Source: Thermoplasma sp.
GTDB lineage: Archaea; Thermoplasmatota; Thermoplasmata; Thermoplasmatales; Thermoplasmataceae
Reading direction: 5' to 3'
NCBI RefSeq assembly: GCF_008709555.1
Contig: NZ_VYIJ01000006.1
Location: forward strand, 1-64,000
Length of the DNA stretch: 64,000 bases
In this document: in pieces, positions 44,998-53,440 of the stretch
Layout of the letters: each line of letters begins with the position of its first letter
Numbering within the stretch: position 1 is the stretch's first letter
Made by a program: the position numbers and the translations under genes
Notes under the pieces: model-generated
Told to the model about the DNA's origin: nothing
The model's input: only the letters and a program-made list of their open reading frames with translations
Databases searched by the model: none

Positions 44998-46299
44998 ATG
45001 GATGAACTTCTATCTATGCTCAATTTTCTGGGCATGAAGGATACGGAGGAACTCTTCTCGGATATACCGAAATCTGTGAGGAAGGAGAGTATAGGGATAG
45101 GAAGGGGCTTGGACGAGTACCGTGTCACCGAACGCGCGCTCGAGATAGGCAGGAGGAACAAAACAGGGATGATCAACTTCCTCGGAAACGGTATCTACGA
45201 CAGGATGATACCAGAAGCTGTAAATTATATACTCTCAAAACCGGAGTTCCTTGATTCATACACGCCGTATCAGCCTGAAATATCTCAGGGAATGCTTCAG
45301 TCCCTCTTCGAGTATCAGAGCCTGATATCAGATCTCATGGCCATGGATGTGACAAATGCCTCCATGTATGATGGATATTCTGCTCTCGGAGAGGCCGCCA
45401 GAATGGCTTACAGGATAAATGGCCGCAGCAAGATTCTTGTACCAGAATCAAGCTACGATTCCAAGATCTCCGTTCTCCGGAACTACGTCTGGGGGCTCGA
45501 CATGAAGATCGTGAAATACAGGATCGGCGACGATGGCATGATCGACCTGGACGATCTATCATCGAAGATAGACGGCGACACCTCAGCTGTGGTTGTGGAG
45601 AACCCGAATGGATACGGGATCCTGGACAGCAACGTCTTTGCAGTCAAGGATATAAAGAAGGATGCCGTCCTCATATCGTATGTGGACCCGATATCGCTTG
45701 GAGCTGTAAAGCCTCCGGGAGAGTACGGATCAGATATAGCAGTTGCAGAGGGCCAGCAGCTAGGCATGCCAATGAACTTTGGCGGGCCACTCCTGGGCCT
45801 CATGTCGTTCAAGATGGACCACATAAGGCGTTCACCAGGAAGAATAATAGGAGAATCAGTAGATTCCAATGGCAGAAGGGCATACGTTATGACGCTGCAG
45901 ACAAGGGAGCAGCACATCAGACGCGCGAAGGCAACAAGCAACATATGTTCCAACCAGGCGCTCCTTACGCTTGCTGCATCTGCATACCTTTCGATAATGG
46001 GTTCTTCTGGCCTCAAGAAGGTTGCCCTCCTTACAATAAAGCATGCTAGGATGATAAAGGAAAGGCTTTCCGCCATAGGAATAAAACCGTATTTCACAAC
46101 TGAATCATTCTCAGACGTTATGTTCAGGCTTGACAGAGACGTCATGGATGGGCTGGCTTCTAAGGGAATACTCGGCGGGATCAAATTGAGGCAGCTCATA
46201 GCAGATACACCAATGAAGGATGCAACATTCTTCACTGTGACAGAGAAAACTGATGCGGCTGCTATAGAGAAGCTTGCGGGTGCGCTGGAGGTGATCTGA
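44998..46299 (+). CDS. gcvPA: Glycine dehydrogenase (decarboxylating) subunit 1
   Basis: This is the N-terminal half of the split P protein, which decarboxylates glycine with PLP and passes the aminomethyl group to GcvH. The 433-residue protein has FLGNGIYDRMIP, SYTPYQPEISQGMLQ, MDVTNASMYDGYSALGEA and AVAEGQQLGMPMNFGGP, all hallmarks of subunit 1. TATA AACAAATAAATC (44963-44974) lies about 28 bases before ATG 44998. The stop overlaps the start of subunit 2, so the two are made together. Nothing is missing. Confidence 0.96.
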   Translation: MDELLSMLNFLGMKDTEELFSDIPKSVRKESIGIGRGLDEYRVTERALEIGRRNKTGMINFLGNGIYDRMIPEAVNYILSKPEFLDSYTPYQPEISQGMLQSLFEYQSLISDLMAMDVTNASMYDGYSALGEAARMAYRINGRSKILVPESSYDSKISVLRNYVWGLDMKIVKYRIGDDGMIDLDDLSSKIDGDTSAVVVENPNGYGILDSNVFAVKDIKKDAVLISYVDPISLGAVKPPGEYGSDIAVAEGQQLGMPMNFGGPLLGLMSFKMDHIRRSPGRIIGESVDSNGRRAYVMTLQTREQHIRRAKATSNICSNQALLTLAASAYLSIMGSSGLKKVALLTIKHARMIKERLSAIGIKPYFTTESFSDVMFRLDRDVMDGLASKGILGGIKLRQLIADTPMKDATFFTVTEKTDAAAIEKLAGALEVI

Positions 46300-47717
46300 T
46301 GGAATTCAGGCAGGCTTACTATGATGAACCGCTGATAAAGGATATAAGATCCGATAACAGTTTCAAGTTATCCGAGGATGTTGATGAAAACATACTGCCG
46401 CAGAACCTGAAGAGAACGAACCTGAAGCTACCCGAGGTTTCAGAGGTTGATGTTGTCAGACACTACACCAGGCTATCACAGATGAACTATACAGTGGACG
46501 TTGGCATCTATCCGCTGGGATCATGCACCATGAAATACAACCCGAAGTACGCCGACAGAATCGCTTCTTATGAGGAGTTCAGAAATGTCCATCCGTTCCA
46601 GCCTGAGTCTACCGTTCAGGGAACACTTCAGGTCATGTATGAGCTCCAGGAGTTCCTGAAGAAGATCTCGGATATGGATGCAGTCACACTTCAGCCAATG
46701 GCCGGTGCAGACGGTGAGTTCACGGGCATACTGATAATAAAGAAGTACTTCGAGGACAGGCATGAGGACAGGACAGAGATAATCGTTCCAGACTCAGCTC
46801 ACGGTACGAATCCGGCATCCGCGACCATGGGCGGTTTCGATGTCGTCGAGATACCATCAAACAGTGATGGCATGGTTGATCTTGCAGCTTTGAAGGCTGC
46901 GGTCTCAAAGAAGACCGCTGGGCTGATGATAACGAACCCGAATACGCTGGGCATATTCGAACAGAATATAACGGAGATAGCAAAGATCATGCACGATGCC
47001 GGATCGCTTCTGTACTACGACGGTGCGAACCTTAACGCAATATTTGGCATAACATCCCCTGGCCTCATGGGCTTCGATATAGTGCATTTCAATCTGCACA
47101 AGAGCTTTGCAACGCCGCATGGAGGGGGTGGGCCGGGTGCAGGTCCGGTTGCCGTCAAGGCTTTTCTTTCAGATTTCCTTCCTATTCCGATCGTTGGCTA
47201 CGACGGAAAGAGGTACTTCTTGGATTATGGAAAGAAGAAGAGCATAGGCAAGGTCTCATCGTTCTACGGCTCCTTCTCAATACTCCTGCGCGCCTGGTCC
47301 TATGTCATCAGGAACGGAGACGAGGGCCTGAAAAACGCCACAATAAGGGCAGTCCTAAACTCGAACTACCTGAAGAAGAGGGTCGAAGATCACTACGAGG
47401 TACCTTACTATCCGCTCAAGAAGCATGAATTCGTGCTATCGACAGAGAACACTGGAAGGCGCGCACTCGACATCGGAAAATACCTTCTGGACTTTGGAAT
47501 CCATTCGCCAACGGTCTACTTCCCGCTCATAGTGAAGGAGGCTATGATGATTGAGCCCACCGAAACAGTGAGCAAGGATGATCTAGACAGGTACGCAGAC
47601 GTGCTTATTTCCGCACTCAAGGTGCCTGAGGATGACCTGAAGTCCAGACCTAAGAACACCGCGGTATCCAGGATAGACGAGGTTAAGGCTGCAAGGGATC
47701 TGAAGGTGAGATGGTGA
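46299..47717 (+). CDS. gcvPB: Glycine dehydrogenase (decarboxylating) subunit 2
   Basis: This is the PLP-binding half of the split P protein, 472 residues. Key segments are IYPLGSCTMKYNPK, FHPFQPE-like VHPFQPESTVQG, DSAHGTNPASATMGGF, and the PLP lysine near residue 268 in FNLHKSFATPHGGGGPGAG. It forms a heterodimer with subunit 1, whose stop codon it overlaps (TGATG). The H protein is at 39299-39667; the T protein is not in the window. The AT-rich stretch after the stop is a likely terminator. Confidence 0.97.
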   Translation: MEFRQAYYDEPLIKDIRSDNSFKLSEDVDENILPQNLKRTNLKLPEVSEVDVVRHYTRLSQMNYTVDVGIYPLGSCTMKYNPKYADRIASYEEFRNVHPFQPESTVQGTLQVMYELQEFLKKISDMDAVTLQPMAGADGEFTGILIIKKYFEDRHEDRTEIIVPDSAHGTNPASATMGGFDVVEIPSNSDGMVDLAALKAAVSKKTAGLMITNPNTLGIFEQNITEIAKIMHDAGSLLYYDGANLNAIFGITSPGLMGFDIVHFNLHKSFATPHGGGGPGAGPVAVKAFLSDFLPIPIVGYDGKRYFLDYGKKKSIGKVSSFYGSFSILLRAWSYVIRNGDEGLKNATIRAVLNSNYLKKRVEDHYEVPYYPLKKHEFVLSTENTGRRALDIGKYLLDFGIHSPTVYFPLIVKEAMMIEPTETVSKDDLDRYADVLISALKVPEDDLKSRPKNTAVSRIDEVKAARDLKVRW

Positions 47718-47825
47718 AACCAGGCATATGTTAAATATTATACAATAACAAATAAAAAAATAAATTTATCTGGTTTTATCTGTATTTTATTGTGCATGCA
47801 ATTTGTTTCTTCAAATATTAAGTAA

Positions 47826-47833
47826 GTTTAAAT
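47826..47833 (+). promoter_or_regulatory. TATA box of the radical SAM gene
   Basis: TTTAAATA is centred about 26 bases before ATG 47856. This favours that start over TTG 47841. Confidence 0.5.
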
Positions 47834-47855
47834 ATCTATTTTGATTGATAATATA

Positions 47856-48866
47856 ATGGCCATAATCGAACCTGTCATCGGTAGAACAATAAAGAGAAAG
47901 ATGTCAGCGATGTCCGGAAAGAAGCTCCCGTTCATAGCCGGGCACAAGCTGCTCTACACATGCAATCTTAGGTGCGATATGTGCCCGTTCTGGAGGAGAA
48001 AGGACGAGAAGCTCCTCTCCCTGGATGAGGAAATAAAGATGATGGATTCTCTTGCCTCTGCCGGCGTGTCATTCATGGGTTTTGAGGGGGGTGAACCGCT
48101 GCTCAGGAACGACCTCGAGGATATACTTAGGGAGTCGCACAGGCGTTTTCACACCTCGCTTGTTACAAACGGCTGGCTTCTGAAAGGACGTGCATCATCC
48201 ATATCAAAATATCTCGATTATCTCTTCGTCTCTATAGATGGCCGCAGGGAAACACATGATGCGCAGCGTGGCATAGCGGGTTCCTTCGATCATGCAATAG
48301 AGGGCATAAAGGAGGCGAAGAAGTACGTGCCGGTGGCTATGAGTACAACCATAACCACGAACAACATGGACGACATAAAATACGTTGTCAACCTAGCCGA
48401 GGAACTCGGAATTGGGGTGAATATACAGGTGTCTTACGACTACAGCACGGCTGATAAGTTATCTCCGGACAGGCAGAAGCTGTACAATCTGCTGCTCGAT
48501 CTCAAGAAGATGAAAGAAGACGGAGCTCCAATAGTAAATTCAAGGGAATATTTCGATACTCTCGTCAACTCATGGTATTATGGAATACCATGGGCATGCA
48601 AGCCTTGGTCTACGGTGAATATAGATCCGCAGGGCAGGATCGTCATGCCCTGCTATGTACTGAATGAATACGCCGGAGAGAAGAAGGTGTGGGAAACTAA
48701 TATCAGGGAACTTTGGAACACCTATGACTGGAAGCCATACGAGTCCTGCAACAAGTGTTCTCTCTCATGCTACCTTGAACCGTCTATATTCTCATGGAGA
48801 AAGCCATCGATGGTCAGTGAGAGAATCTTCGGAAGCATAGCAGACTACATAGCATCCATATTCTGA
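47856..48866 (+). CDS. Radical SAM protein with C-terminal cysteine cluster
   Basis: This 336-residue radical SAM enzyme has the cluster motif CNLRCDMC (Cys36, 40, 43), GFEGGEPLLRND for SAM binding, and SLVTNGWLL and LFVSIDGRRETHD along the barrel. The C-terminal part has ACKPWS, VMPCYVL and SCNKCSLSC, enough cysteines for an auxiliary iron-sulfur cluster of SPASM type. The layout resembles HpnH and MoaA/PqqE-like enzymes, but the substrate cannot be told. It is monocistronic, with a TATA box giving a leaderless start, and is followed by tRNA-Arg on the other strand. Confidence 0.88.
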   Translation: MAIIEPVIGRTIKRKMSAMSGKKLPFIAGHKLLYTCNLRCDMCPFWRRKDEKLLSLDEEIKMMDSLASAGVSFMGFEGGEPLLRNDLEDILRESHRRFHTSLVTNGWLLKGRASSISKYLDYLFVSIDGRRETHDAQRGIAGSFDHAIEGIKEAKKYVPVAMSTTITTNNMDDIKYVVNLAEELGIGVNIQVSYDYSTADKLSPDRQKLYNLLLDLKKMKEDGAPIVNSREYFDTLVNSWYYGIPWACKPWSTVNIDPQGRIVMPCYVLNEYAGEKKVWETNIRELWNTYDWKPYESCNKCSLSCYLEPSIFSWRKPSMVSERIFGSIADYIASIF

Positions 48867-48895
48867 TTTTTATCGCCGAATATGTATAGGCCCAA

Positions 48896-48970
48896 CGGGC
48901 GCAAGGGGATTTGGACCCCTGATCTACAGCTTAGGAGGCTGTTGCCCTATCCAGGCTAGGCCATGCGCCC
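48896..48970 (-). tRNA. tRNA-Arg (anticodon CCT)
   Basis: The acceptor GGGCGCA pairs with TGCGCCC, with discriminator G. The anticodon arm ACAGC-CTCCTAA-GCTGT carries CCT (AGG codon). The T arm AGGGG-TCCAAAT-CCCCT has C at position 55. No intron or CCA is seen. Confidence 0.94.
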
Positions 48971-49232
48971 ATTAAATCGACCTAACGCTATTGAAACCGA
49001 ATATTTAGAATTAACTTTATCCTGCCGGGGCAACACCTCCATAACATCATAATCTTCGTATCTCTGAAGAGTTCTATGCCCGATCGATGATGAGGAATTT
49101 CCCGTTTTTCCGAAAGCAAATAAAAAATTTGCAACATTTTTCACGTTCAGGATCTATGATTTTCTTTTCCAGATAGAAGCAGGATAACATACAGCAAAGC
49201 TTATTAACCATGAATTCATGATATTCGTTGTC
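48971..49232. other. Intergenic region, no gene supported
   Basis: A 62-codon minus-strand frame (49144 down to 48956) runs into the tRNA-Arg and contains IGHRTLQRYEDY, but it has no further support. The plus-strand TATA AGCTTATTAA (49198-49207) serves the next gene. Confidence 0.4.
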
Positions 49233-49724
49233 ATGACACATAAATACAAAACTATATCTGGAAATAGTTACGATGAGGTCATTCAGATACTGCTAAGGCG
49301 CATTGCCGAGTTGAAGATGCAGAGGGAGAAATCGTACAGGAAGATTGCAAATTCAGGTCTACCCGATCATGTGAGAAGCATGCTGCTGAAGGTGGCGGAT
49401 CTGGAGATGCAGAGCAGGAAGAAGATAGAAGAAGCGCTGAGAATCGGTGATCTGGACGCTGTTAAGCCGGAATCGAAGAGCTATCAGATGATAGAGCACA
49501 TTGTGAGAAATGCCGATATAGAAGAGATATCCGACATAAGGAGTGCGCTTCTGAAATCCATAAGAGAGGAGGACGATCTGCACAGGGCCCTGCAGATAAT
49601 GACCGCCGAATACAGTGGTACAAAGATCGAACCGGTGCTGAAATCCATAATGAAATACGAGGAGATCAACAAGAACGAATTAGCGGATCTTTACGATGAA
49701 TATGTTAATGAGGACTACTGGTGA
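49233..49724 (+). CDS. Helical hypothetical protein (ferritin-like pattern possible)
   Basis: This is a 163-residue, almost entirely helical, charged protein. Four long helices can be drawn: SYDEVIQILLRRIAELKMQR, DHVRSMLLKVADLEMQSRKK, SYQMIEHIVRNAD, and DDLHRALQIMTAEYSG with KYEEINKNELADLYDEYV. The pattern recalls a four-helix bundle of the rubrerythrin/ferritin type, yet the Glu-x-x-His metal pairs are not complete, so iron binding is unproven. ATG 49233 is preferred by TATA spacing over 49218. It is tail-to-tail with the TatD-like gene, one base apart. Confidence 0.65.
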   Translation: MTHKYKTISGNSYDEVIQILLRRIAELKMQREKSYRKIANSGLPDHVRSMLLKVADLEMQSRKKIEEALRIGDLDAVKPESKSYQMIEHIVRNADIEEISDIRSALLKSIREEDDLHRALQIMTAEYSGTKIEPVLKSIMKYEEINKNELADLYDEYVNEDYW

Positions 49725-49725
49725 T

Positions 49726-50559
49726 TCATAATCGCCTCTCCCTGAGTCTGGCATAGACCGACTCCGGCAAGGTGTTGAATATCCTGTTCAGTATCTCTGG
49801 TCCATCTTCATTTTCTTGAATTATCATCTGTGCCCTTTTAGGAACACTGTCTGGAGGTAGAAACTTGTTCATATCCACAGGGTCATTTATGAAATCCGTC
49901 TCCAGCAGGAAATCTCTGGATATGGCAAGCGATTCCCTCACAGCGCTTCGGCTTGCGGGTACGGATCTAACGATCCGTGTCATGCAGGAAAGATCCGCTG
50001 GCCTGGCATGATGCTTCACCACTGCTATTGATCCATGAGAATCTGCAAGTTTTTCTATCCGTTCATAGTCTTTACATGACAGATCGAACGTGTGAATCAC
50101 TATGGGCGATCCAGCATCATGCGCTACATTCATCGCATAGTCAAGCATCTCCCAGAATCTCTGCATGACAGCCTCCTGCTGCGGCACATGCGGGAAGCCT
50201 ATCTCCCCGATCGCATCTGCTTTTCCGTCCTCAACGTATCTTGCGGCTAGATCAAAGCCCTTCTGCATAATGCTCACCGGATCTGTACCTGCACTTTCGA
50301 AGAAGAAGTAGTCAAAGGGGTAAGGCCCTATCGTAACTAGGGTCTCCACTCCGGTCTCAGATTCCACGATCTTGGCCATCCTTACGGTTTCATCGTACAG
50401 CCTCTGATAATATTCATCGATCGTATCGTGCATGGGGAGATTGGTTATATTAAGCGATGTACCGCCAGACCTCCTGAAGATCCTCACAGCATTCACGAAG
50501 TCCGATCCGGGATTGAGATGGAAGTGATTGTCAAATATTCTTCCACTGTATTTCTCCAT
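49726..50559 (-). CDS. TatD-like metal-dependent hydrolase
   Basis: This 277-residue amidohydrolase-superfamily protein is related to TatD DNases. The metal-binding start FDNHFHLNP is an HxH motif. IGEIGFPH carries the bridging Glu, IVIHTFD a His, VVKHHARPAD a His pair, and LETDFIND the last Asp, so the metal site is intact. It could act as a 3'-5' exonuclease or on another substrate; archaeal homologues are uncharacterised. The start at ATG 50559 (MEKYSGRIF) follows GGAGTGTAC; the frame open to 50589 approaches the tRNA-Arg upstream. The tRNA precedes it on the same strand. Confidence 0.85.
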   Translation of the reverse strand: MEKYSGRIFDNHFHLNPGSDFVNAVRIFRRSGGTSLNITNLPMHDTIDEYYQRLYDETVRMAKIVESETGVETLVTIGPYPFDYFFFESAGTDPVSIMQKGFDLAARYVEDGKADAIGEIGFPHVPQQEAVMQRFWEMLDYAMNVAHDAGSPIVIHTFDLSCKDYERIEKLADSHGSIAVVKHHARPADLSCMTRIVRSVPASRSAVRESLAISRDFLLETDFINDPVDMNKFLPPDSVPKRAQMIIQENEDGPEILNRIFNTLPESVYARLRERRL

Positions 50560-50594
50560 GTACACTCCTGCTCCTAACATGATCCACAATGGAA

Positions 50595-50667
50595 CGGGCC
50601 CGCCGGGAATCGAACCCGGATTAGGGGCTCCGGAGGCCCCTGTGATATCCGTTTACACTACGGGCCC
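50595..50667 (-). tRNA. tRNA-Arg (anticodon CCG)
   Basis: The acceptor GGGCCCG pairs with CGGGCCC, with discriminator G. The anticodon arm GGGGC-CTCCGGA-GCCCC carries CCG (CGG codon). The T arm CCGGG-TTCGATT-CCCGG is canonical, in contrast to the other tRNAs here. The upstream gene's stop codon ends on the first base of the tRNA, so the tRNA is probably cut from a read-through transcript. Confidence 0.95.
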
Positions 50668-51170
50668 TACTCCTTATAGCCTATGCGCCTGAGAAACTCG
50701 CGCCTCTTCTCCTTGTCGGACGCTGATTCGACGCCCACAGGGGAATACCCATCAATTACCCCAAGCACACCGTTACCGCGTTCACCCTTATATATTATGA
50801 TCTGCAGGGGGTTGGCAGTTGCGGCGAATATGGATCCGACCTCCTGGCACATCTTCACTGCATTCAGTATGTTTATCGGATATGCATTTCTTATCAGTAT
50901 CACGAACGTGTGCCCTGCGGATATTCTTTTTATGTTCTCTATCGATGCGCTCACAAGTTCCTCATCGTTTCCATCGTAGCGGATCAACCGGTCTCCACTT
51001 GCCTCTGAGAAACCTATCCCGTACCTCGATCCAGGCACGTGTGTTCTGATGATCTCATTGAGGTCTTCGACAGTCTTTATGAAATGAGAGTACCCAACTA
51101 TTATGTTTGCGTCCTGAGGTATAACCATATCAACAGTTTCGATCGACACGCTCATGTTAATGTTAGACAT
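50667..51170 (-). CDS. Adenosine-specific kinase family protein (DUF355)
   Basis: This is a 167-residue protein of the archaeal and bacterial DUF355 family, described as adenosine-specific kinase. Marks are PQDANIIVGYSHFIKTVEDL, SRYGIGFSEASGDRLIRYDG, GHTFVILIRNAYPINILNAV and VGSIFAATANPLQIIIY, matching the family closely along its length. It would phosphorylate adenosine or bind a nucleotide; activity has been reported for only a few members. The stop codon TAG 50669-50667 shares one base with the tRNA-Arg 5' end, so the two are likely on one transcript. Start at ATG 51170 (MSNINMSV). Confidence 0.92.
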   Translation of the reverse strand: MSNINMSVSIETVDMVIPQDANIIVGYSHFIKTVEDLNEIIRTHVPGSRYGIGFSEASGDRLIRYDGNDEELVSASIENIKRISAGHTFVILIRNAYPINILNAVKMCQEVGSIFAATANPLQIIIYKGERGNGVLGVIDGYSPVGVESASDKEKRREFLRRIGYKE

Positions 51171-51243
51171 GATTTATTGCTTTCGAACTTTTCTCCATCT
51201 GAAAATCACCAAAGCTTTTTAACGCGTATCAGCTAAGGCAACC

Positions 51244-51720
51244 ATGGTGAGCACAAGGACAGGCCTCAAAATTCAGGCGGTTATTTACAGGTGTAACGAT
51301 GGCCCTGAGTTTCTGATACTCCACAGGAATACCGAACACGGAGATTTCTGGCAGAATGTGACGGGAAATGTTGAACCGGGAGAAGATCTGAAGGTGGCAC
51401 TGATGCGTGAGATCCGTGAGGAGGCTGGCATAGGGGAGGATTGCATAGATCATGTGACTGATGACGTGACGGCATTCAGGTTCAGGGCGCATGACATGAA
51501 CTTCACCGAACATGTTTACGCTGTGCGCATCAGAGACTCATGCTCCATAGACATCACTAGAAATGTGGATCATGAGCATGACAGGTATGAATGGGTAAAC
51601 ATGGATGAGGCTGTTAGAAAGGTCAGATGGTACACGAACGCGGATGCAATTAGGATATCTTACATAGTGGCCTCTTCCGCATGTGCATCGCTATCGCAGC
51701 CTTCGGACAAAAAGAATTAA
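51244..51720 (+). CDS. Nudix hydrolase
   Basis: This 158-residue enzyme cleaves a nucleoside diphosphate linked to another group. The Nudix box is at about residues 39-61: GNVEPGEDL, then ALMREIREEAGI, with the REUxEE core intact for Mg binding. The N-terminal strand LKIQAVIYRCNDGPEFLIL and the C-terminal YEWVNMDEAV are typical. It resembles dihydroneopterin triphosphate pyrophosphatase (NudB) and diadenosine polyphosphatase types equally. The adjacent phosphoribosyltransferase follows after 24 bases on the same strand, suggesting nucleotide salvage or cleaning; inference. Confidence 0.9.
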   Translation: MVSTRTGLKIQAVIYRCNDGPEFLILHRNTEHGDFWQNVTGNVEPGEDLKVALMREIREEAGIGEDCIDHVTDDVTAFRFRAHDMNFTEHVYAVRIRDSCSIDITRNVDHEHDRYEWVNMDEAVRKVRWYTNADAIRISYIVASSACASLSQPSDKKN

Positions 51721-51744
51721 ACACATTCACATAATCACGATAGC

Positions 51745-52398
51745 ATGGCCAACAAGTTCAAGGCCACCCTCGTCAGCTGGGCTGACATAGACAGGTGGTG
51801 CGGAAACATCAGCAGAAAGGTGCAGGCATCTTTCCATGTCGACACGATCATAGGGATAGCAAGGGGAGGCCTGGTTCCAGCCAGAATACTTTCAGACAGG
51901 CTCTGGGTCAAGGATCTACTGAGTGTAAAGACGGAGCACTGGGGGATCACTGCAACCAAGGATGGTGAGGCTGTACTCAAAACGAAGCTCAACATGGATC
52001 TCTCTGGAAAGAACGTGCTCGTCGTTGATGACATAACTGATACTGGAGAGAGCATGGGGCTCGCCTACGATTATGTGAAATCACTGAAACCGGGACAGAT
52101 AAGGAGTGCCACAATGCTGCACATAAGCAGATCAAAGTTCGTACCTGACTATTACTCTGAATTGATCACCGAGAAGAACTGGGCATGGTTCATTTTTCCG
52201 TGGAACGTCTACGAGGATCTGAACAATCTCATAAGGAAATCATTCACCGATAAGATAAATGTAGATGATGTTGTAGATGCTCTGAAGGAGGATTACGATC
52301 TTGATGTATCTTCTCTGAACATGGAGGAGATACTCAATGATTTCGTTGTATTCGGGAGAATGAAAAAGGAGGGAAGGGACTTCGTCATTGTACAATGA
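51745..52398 (+). CDS. Purine-type phosphoribosyltransferase
   Basis: This 217-residue protein has the type I phosphoribosyltransferase fold. The PRPP-binding motif is VLVVDDITDTGESMG (near residues 91-105), with the acidic pair Asp-Asp; IIGIARGGLVPARIL lies earlier, and SRSKFVPDYYSE and NWAWFIFPWN follow in the hood region, as in archaeal xanthine/hypoxanthine enzymes. A C-terminal extension of about 50 residues (KINVDDVVDALKED) is longer than in typical family members. It probably salvages purine bases. The 3' end overlaps the convergent carbamate kinase by 14 bases. Confidence 0.88.
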   Translation: MANKFKATLVSWADIDRWCGNISRKVQASFHVDTIIGIARGGLVPARILSDRLWVKDLLSVKTEHWGITATKDGEAVLKTKLNMDLSGKNVLVVDDITDTGESMGLAYDYVKSLKPGQIRSATMLHISRSKFVPDYYSELITEKNWAWFIFPWNVYEDLNNLIRKSFTDKINVDDVVDALKEDYDLDVSSLNMEEILNDFVVFGRMKKEGRDFVIVQ

Positions 52399-53302
52399 TC
52401 GTTCCTGATCTCCCAGACAATGCGTTCATGCTGTTTTCTATGGAGGTTATGAACGCCTTCCTGCCGCCGTTCTTTACAAACCTGATGGCGGCCATCACTT
52501 TTGGCTTCATGCTTCCCTCCCCAAACTGTCCTTCCCTGAGGTATTTTTCGATCTCATCGACATGTACTTCATGAAGCGCTTTCTGATCCGGTTTTCCGTA
52601 GTTGATGAATACATGATCCACATCGGTGAGTATCATCAGGAAATCGGCATTTATTGCGGTTGCTAGGACAGATGAGGCCAGATCCTTGTCGATGACTGCA
52701 TCTATACCATAGATTGATCCGCCCCTTCTGACAACAGGCACCCCACCACCGCCGACAGCAATTGGGAGATTTCCATTGTGAAGAAGGTATTCTATGACGG
52801 GCTCTTCCAGGATCTCCCTGGGCTCAGGAGACGGTACCACTCTGCGCCAGCCATCTTTGAACTTCTTCATGATCCATCCGTTCCTTTTCGCTTCCTCAAG
52901 TCCTTCATCACTGTAGTACCGGCCAATGGGTTTTTCAGGGTTGCTGAATGCAGCATCGTTTTCGTCCACAAGAACTCTCGTTATTATGGTGAATATATTC
53001 TTGCGCAAGCCGTATTTCGTCCTTATATTGCCGTATGCATTTGCAAGTATTTCTCCGATGTATCCCTGTGACATCGCGACACTCTGGTGCAGGTGTGCGG
53101 CTATGCCAGAGATATCATGACTCTGCTGTATGTCGCCAACCTGGGGCCCGTTTCCGTGCGTTATGACGGTTTCGTTGTTCTCGGTCACAAACCTCAGGTT
53201 CTCAAATGTCTGGTAGGCGTGGGCGTACTGCGTCTCATAATCCCTCTTTTCACCATTCTGAAGGAGGGCATTCCCTCCCAATGCTATAACGATCCTGCTC
53301 AT
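52385..53302 (-). CDS. arcC: Carbamate kinase
   Basis: This 305-residue amino-acid-kinase-fold enzyme transfers phosphate between carbamoyl phosphate and ADP to form ATP, or runs in reverse. Marks are VIALGGNALLQ at the N terminus, VITHGNGPQVG, the carbamate kinase insert with SQGYIGEILANAYGN, PIAVGGGGVPVVRRGG, and ILTDVDHVFINYG, ending in the GSMKPKV loop. No arginine deiminase or ornithine transcarbamylase gene is adjacent, so its pathway is open; in archaea it can supply carbamoyl phosphate. It overlaps the phosphoribosyltransferase gene tail-to-tail. Confidence 0.95.
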   Translation of the reverse strand: MSRIVIALGGNALLQNGEKRDYETQYAHAYQTFENLRFVTENNETVITHGNGPQVGDIQQSHDISGIAAHLHQSVAMSQGYIGEILANAYGNIRTKYGLRKNIFTIITRVLVDENDAAFSNPEKPIGRYYSDEGLEEAKRNGWIMKKFKDGWRRVVPSPEPREILEEPVIEYLLHNGNLPIAVGGGGVPVVRRGGSIYGIDAVIDKDLASSVLATAINADFLMILTDVDHVFINYGKPDQKALHEVHVDEIEKYLREGQFGEGSMKPKVMAAIRFVKNGGRKAFITSIENSMNALSGRSGTIIVQ

Positions 53303-53410
53303 TGTTTCACCGGGGAAAGTGAGAAATCCCTTAGAAATATATAAAGTTGGGCAATATGCATACTATCCTGGATTGCTATATATTTTCTATTAATTGCATG
53401 CCGCACCTCA

Positions 53411-53420
53411 GATTTATAAC
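53411..53420 (+). promoter_or_regulatory. TATA box of the phosphodiesterase gene
   Basis: GATTTATAAC is centred about 25 bases before ATG 53441, giving a leaderless start. Confidence 0.5.
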
Positions 53421-53440
53421 CGATCAGGCGATCGGCCGTT

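Noticed and set aside
48956-49144. Minus-strand frame with IGHRTLQRYEDY as an integrase C terminus at tRNA-Arg
   Set aside because: The His to Tyr spacing fits a tyrosine recombinase, but no upstream Arg/His motifs or body exist, and the frame runs into the 5' side of the tRNA. Probably chance.
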